DNA of 64,000 bases from Campylobacter concisus (GTDB taxonomy: Bacteria > Campylobacterota > Campylobacteria > Campylobacterales > Campylobacteraceae), in the NCBI RefSeq assembly GCF_003048375.1, contig NZ_CP021642.1:1054001-1118000 (forward strand), written 5' to 3'. The translations under genes and the position numbers were made by a program. Shown here piece after piece: positions 29,977 to 42,399 of this stretch. The notes below the pieces were generated by a model, which worked only from the letters and a program-made list of their open reading frames with translations, was not told where the DNA came from and made no database searches. Numbering within the stretch: the first letter of the stretch is position 1; every line of letters begins with the position of its first letter.

Positions 29977-30249
29977 CTATCAGAATAAAAGAATAAAAAA
30001 ATACAAAATCTTTTCTTTAAAAATTGCAATGGTTTACAAACTAAAAACTTTATTTTAAAGCGATTAATCCATTATCACATTCATTTGATCTAAACGAAAG
30101 TAGCTCAAATTTTACAACTCTATAAAATATAAATTTAAAAAGATAATCAATCTAATAATATAAAATAAATATAAGAATCTTATCATATATAAAAAATAAC
30201 AATAAAAACAAGATTAATAACATAAGAATTAAAGCAGACTAACAACAAA
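29977..30249. other. AT-rich spacer beside the rRNA operon
   Basis: The sequence between the coding remnants and 5S is very A/T-rich with oligo-A and oligo-T runs. I see no gene in it. On the minus strand, T-rich stretches just after 5S could end rRNA transcription, but I see no strong hairpin. Confidence 0.4.
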
Positions 30250-30367
30250 GCCCGCAACGACCTACTTTTCCAACATCCCAGTAAGGGAGAGTATCATCAG
30301 CCAGGACGAGCTTAGCTTCTTGGTTCGAGATGGAGCAAGGCGTTTCCTCGTCTGTATAGTCACGGGC
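30250..30367 (-). rRNA. rrf: 5S ribosomal RNA
   Basis: On the minus strand GCCCGTGACTATACAGACGA starts the gene, and its 5' end pairs with the 3' GCGGGC. Loop sequences such as CGAACCAAGAAGC are typical. The size is about 118 nt, and ends are estimated from helix I. It is last in the rRNA operon. Confidence 0.92.
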
Positions 30368-30476
30368 AGTGTTAAATAAAAGATATAATAGCTAAATCTC
30401 TTATTTAACACTACTAGATAAAGTTAAAAGTCATAAACAAAGTTTTGTAAAAACATATCTTATTAAGTTTTTATCC

Positions 30477-30494
30477 TTAACAAGGAAGTGATGC
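30477..30494 (-). repeat. 23S processing stem, 3' arm
   Basis: This 18-base arm is perfectly complementary to 33431-33448 on the far side of 23S. The paired arms form the long precursor stem that RNase III normally cuts. Confidence 0.8.
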
Positions 30495-30499
30495 TTATT

Positions 30500-33407
<2,908 letters not shown>

Positions 33408-33430
33408 TCTATATTAGATTATTCTAATTC

Positions 33431-33448
33431 GCATCACTTCCTTGTTAA
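33431..33448 (-). repeat. 23S processing stem, 5' arm
   Basis: This arm is the perfect complement of 30477-30494; the two flank 23S and bring its ends together in the precursor. Confidence 0.8.
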
Positions 33449-33837
33449 AGATAACTTTAGTTACTACATTTAAATTCTAACTCTCAAGACGGAAAGCATT
33501 GACTACTATTTAGATAAGTTTTAAATCCTAAATAGATTGTGATGTCAAACTTTTGCATTAAATGCAAAGAGAATAGAAATTTAAATCTTTAACAAGTCCT
33601 GTAAAATTGTTTTTAAAACTTGCTTGTGACTATTAACAATATTAATTAAAAGAACATTTAGACTTCGCAGACTAGCAAGCTAGTCTTTACGACCAAAGAG
33701 TTACACCCTTTGGAAACCCCTAAAGCACAAAGTTGCTTTCGGCAACTTCGTAATCAATAAAGATTAAGACACTTAAAAGTCTAAAGTAAATGTTTCTAAA
33801 AACACTTAATATAGACTTTTACTGTTAAACTATTTTA
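33449..33837 (-). other. Spacer between tRNA-Ala and 23S
   Basis: This transcribed spacer of about 390 bases holds no gene. Local hairpins are visible, such as GACTAGCAAGCTAGTC near 33669 and GTTGCTTTCGGCAAC near 33733. They may guide rRNA folding or processing. Confidence 0.6.
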
Positions 33838-33913
33838 TGGTGGAGAATAGCGGGATCGAACCGCTGACCTCCTGCGTGCAAAGCAGGCGCTCTCCCAGCT
33901 GAGCTAATTCCCC
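33838..33913 (-). tRNA. tRNA-Ala (UGC)
   Basis: The minus strand gives a full cloverleaf: acceptor GGGGAAT/ATTCTCC with A discriminator and encoded CCA, D-loop AGCTCAGCTGGGAGAGC, anticodon TGC in CTTTGCACG, and T-loop GGTTCGATCC. It stands between tRNA-Ile and 23S. Confidence 0.97.
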
Positions 33914-33925
33914 AATTAAATTCTC

Positions 33926-34003
33926 TGGTGGGCCTAACAAGACTTGAACTTGTGACCTCACCCTTATCAGGGGTGCACTCTAACCAGCTGAGCTATAGGC
34001 CCC
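33926..34003 (-). tRNA. tRNA-Ile (GAU)
   Basis: The minus strand gives acceptor GGGGCCT pairing with AGGCCC, D-loop AGCTCAGCTGGTTAGAG, anticodon GAT in CTGATAA, T-loop AGTTCAAGTC and an encoded CCA. It is the first tRNA after 16S in the operon. Confidence 0.97.
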
Positions 34004-34095
34004 TATAGGTCTATCAATCTTTCAAAACTAAACAAGGATGATTGAGAATATCTTTCTTATAGATATCTTGTGAGAGAATATCTATATGTACTCTA

Positions 34096-35607
<1,512 letters not shown>

Positions 35608-35780
35608 AATTACCTATCTAATAGATAGGATTTTTATTATGAAGTTTTTAATCAAAAAAACTTTTAGTTTTTATATTAGTTTGTCTAATCTATTATTTAA
35701 TCATAATAGACTGGCTCAATCGATCACTTGTTTAGATTTCAAAGATTGACTAATAGTTTAACAATTGTAAGTTAAAAGAA
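35608..35780 (-). promoter_or_regulatory. rRNA operon leader and promoter region
   Basis: The 170 bases upstream of 16S are A/T-rich and free of genes. They follow the DUF945 terminator and must hold the leftward rRNA promoter; TTGTTAAACTATTAGTC-like sequence around 35750-35765 is a weak candidate. A CCTATCTAATAGATAGG hairpin (about 35614-35630) lies close to the 16S 5' end. Confidence 0.5.
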
Positions 35781-35811
35781 CTTTCTGCTCTGCGTTCTGC
35801 AAAACAGAAAG
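35781..35811 (-). terminator. Terminator after the DUF945 gene
   Basis: On the minus strand CTTTCTG...CAGAAAG forms a stem with an inner TGCAGAACGCA pairing, followed by TTCTTTT. It separates the DUF945 operon from the rRNA promoter. Confidence 0.7.
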
Positions 35812-35862
35812 TGAAGTATATAGAAGTGATGCTTAAAAGTAGATAAAAATTAGGCTAATTTT

Positions 35863-37203
35863 TTAAAAGCCCATAAAGAAATTTTGAAGTCCAACCTTTT
35901 CATTAAAAATAATATCTTTTTTATTTGGATCGTACTTAAATTTACTCACTACTTTTTTGCCATCTTCTTTTAAATATCCAGCAGATATAAGTGTTGGTTC
36001 GATAAGAGTCATCTCTGGGAAGAGCGTATCAAAAAATTTAGCCAAAGTCTCATCCGCACTTAGCTCGCCATTAAGTGATAGCTTATCAAAGATCGCAAGC
36101 TGACTTTCTCCGCTTTTAAAGCCATTGATAGCAGCATCTAGTTTTAAATTTATCGCATTATCGCCATTTTTAAAGCTTAATGTATCCACTTTCACACTTG
36201 GATTTTTCTCTAAAATTTGACCCATTACTTCGTCCAAATTTAACCCAGCAAAGATACTCTCATTTGTATCAACATTTACATTACTTAGTCTATCAAGTAT
36301 ATTATTTATAGTTGGCACGTTGATATTTGCTATTTTGCTATCTAAGATAAAATCTGTAAATTTCACTTTATTAACAGCAACTGCACCTATCTTCACCACA
36401 TCTTTTGAGCTACCAAGATCATTTGAGACTTCAAATTTAGAGTTATACTCAATATCGTCTAAAGCAACATTGCCATCTTTTTCATCTAATAATGCTAGTT
36501 TTTTGATCTTAGCCTTTGCTATGTAAGGAGCCAGCTTGCTCTCAAATATCTTTGAAATTTCAACTGGTACAGTGTAGCTTGTATCTATATCGACGCCTTC
36601 AAGATTAACTTCTGCTTTATTTTCTTCATTGAGATCTTTTAAGGCAACTTTCTCAAGACCCAAGTTTGCGCTATTTACATTATCTTTTGCGTCCAGTTTC
36701 AAGCCAAATTTCACATCCTTTGTATAAACATTCATAGTTTGCTTGTCGCTAAAGTCGATATCGCTAAATTTAACATTTACATCTTTATCGCCACTCACGC
36801 TAGCCTTTGTTTTAGCCGTTGCGACGACGTTTGATCCAAGAAATGAAGCAACGATATTTTTTATCGCCTCATTTTGTATAGAAATTTTTGAGTCAATATC
36901 AAAGCCATTTACAAATGCAAGCACTGAGTGAGAAATTTCATTTTCCACCTTGAAATTTAGATCCTCATCTACATCTTTGCCGGCTAAATTTTTCAAAAGA
37001 TCCTTTGAAACGATAAGATCAAACGATCCTTTTGAGCCAAAAAAGCCTTTTTGATAGCTGTTTTCTGAAACTTTAAAGCCATTTACATCATTTAGTCTAT
37101 CAACTATCCTTTGATAGTTCTCCTCAACCTTGTTTGAGGCGAAATAAACAGCGCCTGCGACGATCACGATAACTACGATTAGAGCAGATATCACCTTTTT
37201 CAT
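35863..37203 (-). CDS. DUF945 (YdgA-like) family protein
   Basis: The 446-residue protein starts with an uncleaved signal anchor or signal peptide (KKVISALIVVIVIVAGAVYF). The remainder is periplasmic in prediction, with alternating beta-strand patterns typical of DUF945/YdgA. NSYQKGFFGSKGSFDL near residue 48 fits the family's N-terminal motif. The function is unknown. The gene start overlaps the stop of the DedA gene, and a terminator follows, so it ends a three-gene operon with SYLF and DedA. Confidence 0.75.
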   Translation of the reverse strand: MKKVISALIVVIVIVAGAVYFASNKVEENYQRIVDRLNDVNGFKVSENSYQKGFFGSKGSFDLIVSKDLLKNLAGKDVDEDLNFKVENEISHSVLAFVNGFDIDSKISIQNEAIKNIVASFLGSNVVATAKTKASVSGDKDVNVKFSDIDFSDKQTMNVYTKDVKFGLKLDAKDNVNSANLGLEKVALKDLNEENKAEVNLEGVDIDTSYTVPVEISKIFESKLAPYIAKAKIKKLALLDEKDGNVALDDIEYNSKFEVSNDLGSSKDVVKIGAVAVNKVKFTDFILDSKIANINVPTINNILDRLSNVNVDTNESIFAGLNLDEVMGQILEKNPSVKVDTLSFKNGDNAINLKLDAAINGFKSGESQLAIFDKLSLNGELSADETLAKFFDTLFPEMTLIEPTLISAGYLKEDGKKVVSKFKYDPNKKDIIFNEKVGLQNFFMGF

Positions 37204-37769
37204 ACTTTTCTCCTTTTTGTAATGTGTTGTAAAAACAACCAGATACCTAATAACAAGCCAACCATGGTAAGTGGCATGATATAGCCATGCTCGCCAAGAT
37301 AATTGCTCACACTCATAAAATAATCCCCTGCTTTATAGCTAGCAAGACCGACGATCACCGCCCAAAGCACCGAAGAGATCAAATTTATAACGCTAAATTT
37401 ATAAAAAGAGTATTTTGTAAATCCAAGTGCGATAGGCACCAAAGTTTTGACGCCGTAGATAAATTTTTTGATAAATATTATCTTATCGCCATGCTTTTTT
37501 GCCAAAATTCCAGCGTAGGCAAGCTTTCTTTTGTGATTTTTCACATAAGGCATAAGCGAGCTTTTGTTAAACCTTGCGACGTAAAAGATCAAAGTATCGC
37601 CGATCGTATTTGCCACGGCAGCGACGATTATGCTAAGAGTGATGTCCATTTTACCAGCAAAGCTTAATATCCCAGCGGCGATAAGCGCGACCATACCACC
37701 ACCAAGGCTGTAAAAAAATAGCACGATGTAGCCGTAAGTAGAAATTGAGTTTATAACGTCTTGCATCAT
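37200..37769 (-). CDS. DedA family membrane protein
   Basis: The 189-residue polytopic protein of the DedA/VTT group acts in lipid-carrier recycling and envelope homeostasis in other bacteria. It has about five hydrophobic segments with the re-entrant motif: GILSFAGKMDITLSI, then ANTIGDTLIFYVARF, KKHGDKIIFIKKFIYGVKTL (the family's F/G-R-F-x-P-x-x-R region, here F-I-Y-G-V-K) and LISSVLWAVIVGLASYKAG. It overlaps both neighbours by 4 bases. Confidence 0.82.
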   Translation of the reverse strand: MMQDVINSISTYGYIVLFFYSLGGGMVALIAAGILSFAGKMDITLSIIVAAVANTIGDTLIFYVARFNKSSLMPYVKNHKRKLAYAGILAKKHGDKIIFIKKFIYGVKTLVPIALGFTKYSFYKFSVINLISSVLWAVIVGLASYKAGDYFMSVSNYLGEHGYIMPLTMVGLLLGIWLFLQHITKRRKV

Positions 37770-38362
37770 TGCCCCAAAAGTTTAGAAGCTGAAGATATTA
37801 GTTGCTCGTATGCGTAGCCACTTTGTTTTAAAATTTCATCCTTTGCGCTAATCACTGCTCCGCCAAAGCTAGCTCCTGCGAAAAATCCATCATTTGCAGC
37901 GTAGGCGTAGATGTCGCTTGAAAATTTAAAGTCGCTTACCTTGCTGTAATTGCGTCCGATGTCGCCAAACGCTACCGAAAGCTTTGTATCAAGCGTGATC
38001 TTAGCGTCTTTTATGTCGTAGATGATGCTATCTTTAAATATAAAAAGCACAAGCGAGCTATCTTCGTAGCCAAGCTGGATGCCGATACTGCCGCCACTTA
38101 TGCTAACTGGTAAAATTTCAGTTGGCGAATTTAGGTTGCCAACGACCATTATGCCGTCGCCACCCATACCGCCAACTACAAAGCCTATTTTTTTTACACT
38201 TGGAAAGATGATTGTCGCTTTTGACTGCTCGATAAGCTCTTTTATAGGAGCGTTTCTAGCGCCTCTCATCGTCGTTATAAACGAATTTGCCGAGTCCAGC
38301 ACGAGCTCCTCGCTGGCAAAGCCAAGCGAGAAAAATATTATCAATGATAAAAGAAATTTCAT
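37766..38362 (-). CDS. SYLF (Ysc84-type) domain protein, exported
   Basis: A signal peptide (MKFLLSLIIFFSLGFA) precedes a SYLF domain: KATIIFPSVKKIGFVVGGMGGDG, SISGGSIGIQLGYEDSSLVLFIF and DIYAYAANDGFFAGASFGGAV. SYLF domains bind lipids in several organisms; the bacterial secreted forms are not well characterised. It is the first gene of the SYLF-DedA-DUF945 operon, 9 bases after rny. A paralogue is at 49729. Confidence 0.82.
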   Translation of the reverse strand: MKFLLSLIIFFSLGFASEELVLDSANSFITTMRGARNAPIKELIEQSKATIIFPSVKKIGFVVGGMGGDGIMVVGNLNSPTEILPVSISGGSIGIQLGYEDSSLVLFIFKDSIIYDIKDAKITLDTKLSVAFGDIGRNYSKVSDFKFSSDIYAYAANDGFFAGASFGGAVISAKDEILKQSGYAYEQLISSASKLLGQ

Positions 38363-38371
38363 ATCTTGCCG

Positions 38372-39925
38372 TTATTTCGCAAAATCAACAGCGCGAGTCT
38401 CTCTGATGACACTTACTTTTATCTCACCAGGATACTGCACCTTGCTCTCGATCTCTTGAGCTATCTCTTTTGCCACAAGCACTGCCTCATCGTCATTTAT
38501 GAGTTTAGCATTTGCGATGACGCGGATCTCACGACCAGCGTTGATCGCATAAGCTTGCTTGATGCCCTCTTTGCTTTTTGCGATGTTTTCTATCTCTTCG
38601 ACACGTTTTAGGAAGCTCTCAAGCACCTCACGTCTTGCCCCTGGACGAGCTGCGCTTAGTGCATCAGCTGCGCAAACAGCAGCACTTTCTATACTTGTAG
38701 CCTCTTCGTGGCCATGGTGAGCATAGATCGCGTTGATGACGACTGGATGCTCTTTATAGCGTTTGCAAATTTCAGCTCCAAGATCGACGTGGCTGCCCTC
38801 GTACTCGTGAGTTAGTGCTTTGCCGATGTCGTGAAGTATGCCAGCTCTTTTTGCTAGCTTCTCATCTCCGCCACACTCTGCTGCGATGATGCCAGCAAGG
38901 TGAGCCACTTCAAGGCTGTGCGCAAGGGCATTTTGACCGTAGCTTGCTCTAAATTTAAGCTTGCCTATTAGTTTTACTATCTCTGGATGAATTTTATTTA
39001 GACCAAGGTCCATGACGATGTTTTCGCCCTCTTCTTGTATGCTTTGCTCAAATTCTTCAGTTACTTTTTTGTGAAGATCCTCTATCCTTGCAGGCTGAAT
39101 TCTGCCGTCCTCCACCAAAAGCTCGATCACTCTTGTAGCGATCGCACGTCTGTAAAGGTTAAAGCTGCTTAGTATGATCGCGTGCGGGGTATCATCGATG
39201 ATGATATCAACGCCAAGCACCATTTCAAGGGTTTTGATGTTACGTCCCTCTTTGCCGATGATCCTGCCTTTTAGTTCATCGTTTTTGATATTTACGACAT
39301 TTATCAGACGCTCAGCCGCAAATTCTCCAGCAAATCTTGACGTAGCCTGCGCCAAGATATAATTAACCCTCTTTTTAGCCTCTCTTTTTGCCTCTTCTTC
39401 GTACTTTCTAACGATGTGAGCGATGTCGGCGCGTGACTTCTCCTCGACCTTTTTAAGCACGACCTCTTTTGCCTCTTCCTCCGTTAAGCCAGCAGCGTGC
39501 TCAAGCACTCTTATCGCCTCTTCTACTTTGTTTTGATAAGTCGCTTTTAAATTTAAACCCTCTTCATAAGTGACCTTCGCATCTTGCTTATCTTTTTCAA
39601 AAAGCTCTTTGCTCTCGTTTAAAAGCTCTTGCTCATTTAGCAAAATTTTCTCTTTTTTGGTCAGCTCATCAAATTTACTTGCATACTCTTTTTGAAGCTT
39701 TGTCGTCTTGTCGTCGTATCTTTTTTTAGCCTCAAATTCAGCCTCTTGTACTGAAATTTTAGAGTTTTTAAGCGTTAGCTCAGCTTCATACTCGATAGCT
39801 TTTGCCTTTGCTTTTGCCTGCTCTAAAAATATGTTGTAGTTTGCATCATTTATCTTTTTGGCGTAGAGATACCCTGCTCCAACGCCCACCACACCGGCTC
39901 CTAAGCCTATTAAAACCTCTATCAT
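38372..39925 (-). CDS. rny: Ribonuclease Y
   Basis: RNase Y is a membrane-anchored endoribonuclease that starts mRNA decay. The order is one N-terminal helix (IEVLIGLGAGVVGVGAGYLY), a long coiled coil (about 25-200), a KH domain (GRIIGKEGRNIKTLEMVLGV) and an HD domain with HSLEVAHLAG and ILHDIGKALTHE. The 517-residue length is normal. AGAGGAATAA precedes the ATG. The first 80 bases overlap the end of the 5-FCL gene in another frame. Confidence 0.96.
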   Translation of the reverse strand: MIEVLIGLGAGVVGVGAGYLYAKKINDANYNIFLEQAKAKAKAIEYEAELTLKNSKISVQEAEFEAKKRYDDKTTKLQKEYASKFDELTKKEKILLNEQELLNESKELFEKDKQDAKVTYEEGLNLKATYQNKVEEAIRVLEHAAGLTEEEAKEVVLKKVEEKSRADIAHIVRKYEEEAKREAKKRVNYILAQATSRFAGEFAAERLINVVNIKNDELKGRIIGKEGRNIKTLEMVLGVDIIIDDTPHAIILSSFNLYRRAIATRVIELLVEDGRIQPARIEDLHKKVTEEFEQSIQEEGENIVMDLGLNKIHPEIVKLIGKLKFRASYGQNALAHSLEVAHLAGIIAAECGGDEKLAKRAGILHDIGKALTHEYEGSHVDLGAEICKRYKEHPVVINAIYAHHGHEEATSIESAAVCAADALSAARPGARREVLESFLKRVEEIENIAKSKEGIKQAYAINAGREIRVIANAKLINDDEAVLVAKEIAQEIESKVQYPGEIKVSVIRETRAVDFAK

Positions 39926-40490
39926 TTATTCCTCTTTTTATATAATTTTTGCTTGGGGTTATATAAAAGTCTCCCACCGCATCGTGCGCCTGCGAGAGCA
40001 CATCTTTGGTGTAGAAGTCTTTTACCTCTAAGAAAACTATCAGTTTTGGCTTAACGGGCAAAGTGTCAAAAAATCTATCGTAAAATCCTTTTCCGTGCCC
40101 TATCCTTGCCATAGCTCCATCAACCCCAATCGCTGGAACTACCGCCATATCGAGTTTAACATTATTCATTTTTTTGCCAGATGGCTGTCTGACATTAAAT
40201 TTATAAGTTAGAAATGGCAGTCGCAATCTTACCATCTCTAAGCTAAGACCTACCATAAAAGGGGCAAAAATTTCACATTTATGTGATAAATTTCGTCTTA
40301 TTTTAAGCACATCGACTTCGTAGTTAAGCGGCAGATAAAAGAGCACCTTTTTAGAATTTGTGTAATTTATCAAATTTAAAAGTGTTTTTACCGCCTTATA
40401 ATGCGTGCATTTTGCTCTAAATTTAGCAAGCTTTATCAAATTTGCTCTTGCATTTTTTCTAAATTCGTTTTTTTCTAAATTAACGCTCAT
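39846..40490 (-). CDS. 5-formyltetrahydrofolate cyclo-ligase
   Basis: This enzyme converts 5-formyl-THF to 5,10-methenyl-THF with ATP. The protein begins MSVNLEKNEFRKNARANL, with the family's N-terminal Lys/Arg helix, and carries VLFYLPLNYEVDVL, VVPAIGVDGAMARIGHGKGFYDRF (the phosphate-binding GxGxGYYD-type motif) and the HDxxxD-like QAHDAVGDFYITP. The start at 40488-40490 was chosen because the 114 codons upstream are the shadow of a neighbouring lipoprotein gene. About 25 unusual residues at the C-terminus come from reading into rny. Confidence 0.88.
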   Translation of the reverse strand: MSVNLEKNEFRKNARANLIKLAKFRAKCTHYKAVKTLLNLINYTNSKKVLFYLPLNYEVDVLKIRRNLSHKCEIFAPFMVGLSLEMVRLRLPFLTYKFNVRQPSGKKMNNVKLDMAVVPAIGVDGAMARIGHGKGFYDRFFDTLPVKPKLIVFLEVKDFYTKDVLSQAHDAVGDFYITPSKNYIKRGINDRGFNRLRSRCGGRWSRVSLRQKDK

Positions 40491-40506
40491 TTTATGCTCT
40501 TTCTTG

Positions 40507-40512
40507 TATAAT
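40507..40512 (+). promoter_or_regulatory. Sigma70 -10 box for the thioredoxin lipoprotein gene
   Basis: TATAAT lies about 28 bases before the ATG at 40540, in the short divergent gap with the 5-FCL gene. Confidence 0.6.
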
Positions 40513-40539
40513 CCTGAAACATTTTTCAAAAGGAAATTT

Positions 40540-41178
40540 ATGACACTAAAACGCGCAATTATAACATCACTTTGTCTTTTTGCATTTTTCGGATGCGGCG
40601 ACGACAACAAAAGCCAAAAGAGCGAGCAAAACACTAGCGAGCCAGCTGTGCAAAGTAAAAATTTAGAAGAAAATGCCAGCAAAGATGAAAATTTAAGCAA
40701 AGATACGCTCACACCAAAGATAAGCGAGAGCACACAAAGTGACGAAGTAAAAGATATAAGCCTAAAACTGCTTAACGGCACAACTATGCAGATCACAAAA
40801 AGAAGCAACGGCTTTGACGTAAAAGATGGCAAAAAAGCGACACTTTACGTATTTTTCGCTACTTGGTGCCCACCTTGCAAGGCTGAGATCCCATCTTTAA
40901 ACAACCTAAGTGAGAAATTTAAAAACGAGCTAAACATCGTTGCTGTCTTGCTTGAAGACAAGAGTGAGGACGAGGTTAAAGAATTTGCTCAAAAGTATAA
41001 GATCAAATACGACATCGCAGTTGGCGAGGGAAATTTCTTATTTGAAAAGGCGATGGGCGGCATCAAAGGACTCCCTGCATCTGCACTCTTTAAAGCAAAT
41101 GGCGACTACGCTCAAGGTTACATCGGTCTTGTGCCTGAAGAGATGCTTGAAACTGACATAAATAGGGCCATAAAATAA
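40540..41178 (+). CDS. TlpA-like thioredoxin lipoprotein
   Basis: A lipoprotein signal (MTLKRAIITSLCLFAFFGC) is followed by a Ser/Asn/Glu-rich linker of about 50 residues and a thioredoxin domain with the redox motif WCPPC in FFATWCPPCKAEIPSL. The cis-Pro region GIKGLPASALF is visible. Such anchored TlpA/ResA-like proteins reduce disulfides in the periplasm, for example during cytochrome c maturation. The ATG at 40540 follows AAAAGGAAATTT; a longer frame from 40405 is antisense to the 5-FCL gene. It overlaps ftsY by one base. Confidence 0.87.
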   Translation: MTLKRAIITSLCLFAFFGCGDDNKSQKSEQNTSEPAVQSKNLEENASKDENLSKDTLTPKISESTQSDEVKDISLKLLNGTTMQITKRSNGFDVKDGKKATLYVFFATWCPPCKAEIPSLNNLSEKFKNELNIVAVLLEDKSEDEVKEFAQKYKIKYDIAVGEGNFLFEKAMGGIKGLPASALFKANGDYAQGYIGLVPEEMLETDINRAIK

Positions 41179-42044
41179 TGCTTGAGTTTTTAAAAAGAGG
41201 CTTTGAAAAGACCTTTGGGGCGATAAGCTCGGCTAAAAAGTCAAAAAAGATCAACAAAGAGAGCTTAGAAGAAATTTTACTAGAGGCTGACGTGGCTTAC
41301 GAGATCGTGGAGGAGATTTTATACTACTTGCCGCCGCAAGATGAAGTGAGCAGAGCTGATCTTAGACGCGTTATGAGTAGCTATTTTATCTACGAAAAGG
41401 AGCGCGTGATCGAGCCTGACAAGCCATTTGTCGATCTTATCCTTGGCGTAAATGGCGCTGGCAAGACGACAACTATCGCAAAGCTAGCAAATTTATATAA
41501 AAATAACGGCAAAAGCGTCATCTTAGGCGCTTGTGATACATTTAGAGCTGGAGCGATCGAGCAGCTTCGCCAGTGGTCAATCAGACTAAGTGTGCCAATA
41601 GTCGCCACTCAGCAAGGACATGATCCTTCAGCTGTTGCCTACGACACGATTAGCTCGGCTCTTGCAAAAGGCATCGACCGCGTCATCTTAGACACGGCTG
41701 GCAGGCTTCAAAACCAGACAAATTTAGCAAACGAGCTTGATAAGATCGTTCGTATCAGCAAAAAAGCCTACGAAAAGGCGCCTCATCGCAAGATCCTCAT
41801 CCTTGATGGCACGCAGGGCAACGCTGGCGTCGCGCAGGCAAAGGCGTTTAATGAGATCGTCTCGCTTGATGGCGTCATCATCACAAAACTTGACGGCACT
41901 GCAAAGGGCGGAGCGCTATTTGGCGTGGCAAGGGAGCTTGAGCTACCTATATTTTATATAGGCGTTGGCGAGAGCATGGACGATATCATCAAATTTAACC
42001 CAGACGAGTTTTTAGACGAGCTGATGGACGCCATTTTTGAGTAG
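41178..42044 (+). CDS. ftsY: Signal recognition particle receptor FtsY
   Basis: FtsY is the SRP receptor GTPase that delivers nascent membrane proteins to the Sec translocon. It has the N-domain helices, the G1 loop GVNGAGKTTTIAKL, DTFRAGAIEQL, DTAGRLQNQTNL (G3), TKLDGTAKGG (G4) and a GESMDDIIKF ending. The 288-residue length shows a short form without a long acidic N-terminal extension, common in this class. It overlaps the genes on both sides. Confidence 0.97.
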   Translation: MLEFLKRGFEKTFGAISSAKKSKKINKESLEEILLEADVAYEIVEEILYYLPPQDEVSRADLRRVMSSYFIYEKERVIEPDKPFVDLILGVNGAGKTTTIAKLANLYKNNGKSVILGACDTFRAGAIEQLRQWSIRLSVPIVATQQGHDPSAVAYDTISSALAKGIDRVILDTAGRLQNQTNLANELDKIVRISKKAYEKAPHRKILILDGTQGNAGVAQAKAFNEIVSLDGVIITKLDGTAKGGALFGVARELELPIFYIGVGESMDDIIKFNPDEFLDELMDAIFE

Positions 42045-42399
42045 GGTAAAATTTCTTAGTAAAATTTGCTTTTTTGCTGCTCTTTTGGCGATTGATTTTC
42101 TTGCATTTACTCCAAAAAGTCCTGCGATCATCGAAAATTCGTGGGACAAAGCAAACCATTTTTTAGCTTTTTTCGTCCTTTATATACTGCTCTACCTTGG
42201 CTATGAGTTTAAAATTTTAAAAAATTTAGCCCCACTTTTAGCCTTTGGCGTGCAAATAGAGCTCGTTCAGGCATTTTTACCAAATAGGAGCTTTAGCCTG
42301 CTTGACATCGTGGCTGACATGATCGGAGCGGCCTTTGGAGTGATGATAATTGAAATTTTAAAAAGGATATATTATGGCAAAAGCAAAGCCAGTTTTTGA
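42037..42399 (+). CDS. VanZ-like membrane protein
   Basis: This 120-residue protein has about four hydrophobic segments and the VanZ-like features DKANHFLAFFVLYILL, ELVQAFLPNRSFSLLDIVADMIGA. The VanZ name comes from teicoplanin resistance, but most family members have no known function. The start is TTG at 42037 inside the last codons of ftsY (8-base overlap). The end overlaps radA by 26 bases. Confidence 0.75.
   Translation: MSRVKFLSKICFFAALLAIDFLAFTPKSPAIIENSWDKANHFLAFFVLYILLYLGYEFKILKNLAPLLAFGVQIELVQAFLPNRSFSLLDIVADMIGAAFGVMIIEILKRIYYGKSKASF

Noticed and set aside
33838-34003. Possible attachment site at the tRNA genes
   Set aside because: Both tRNAs are intact within the rRNA operon and no partial tRNA copy was seen nearby.
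40491-40832. N-terminal extension of the 5-FCL reading frame
   Set aside because: It is antisense to the thioredoxin lipoprotein gene, has no family similarity, and the start at 40490 has a better context.
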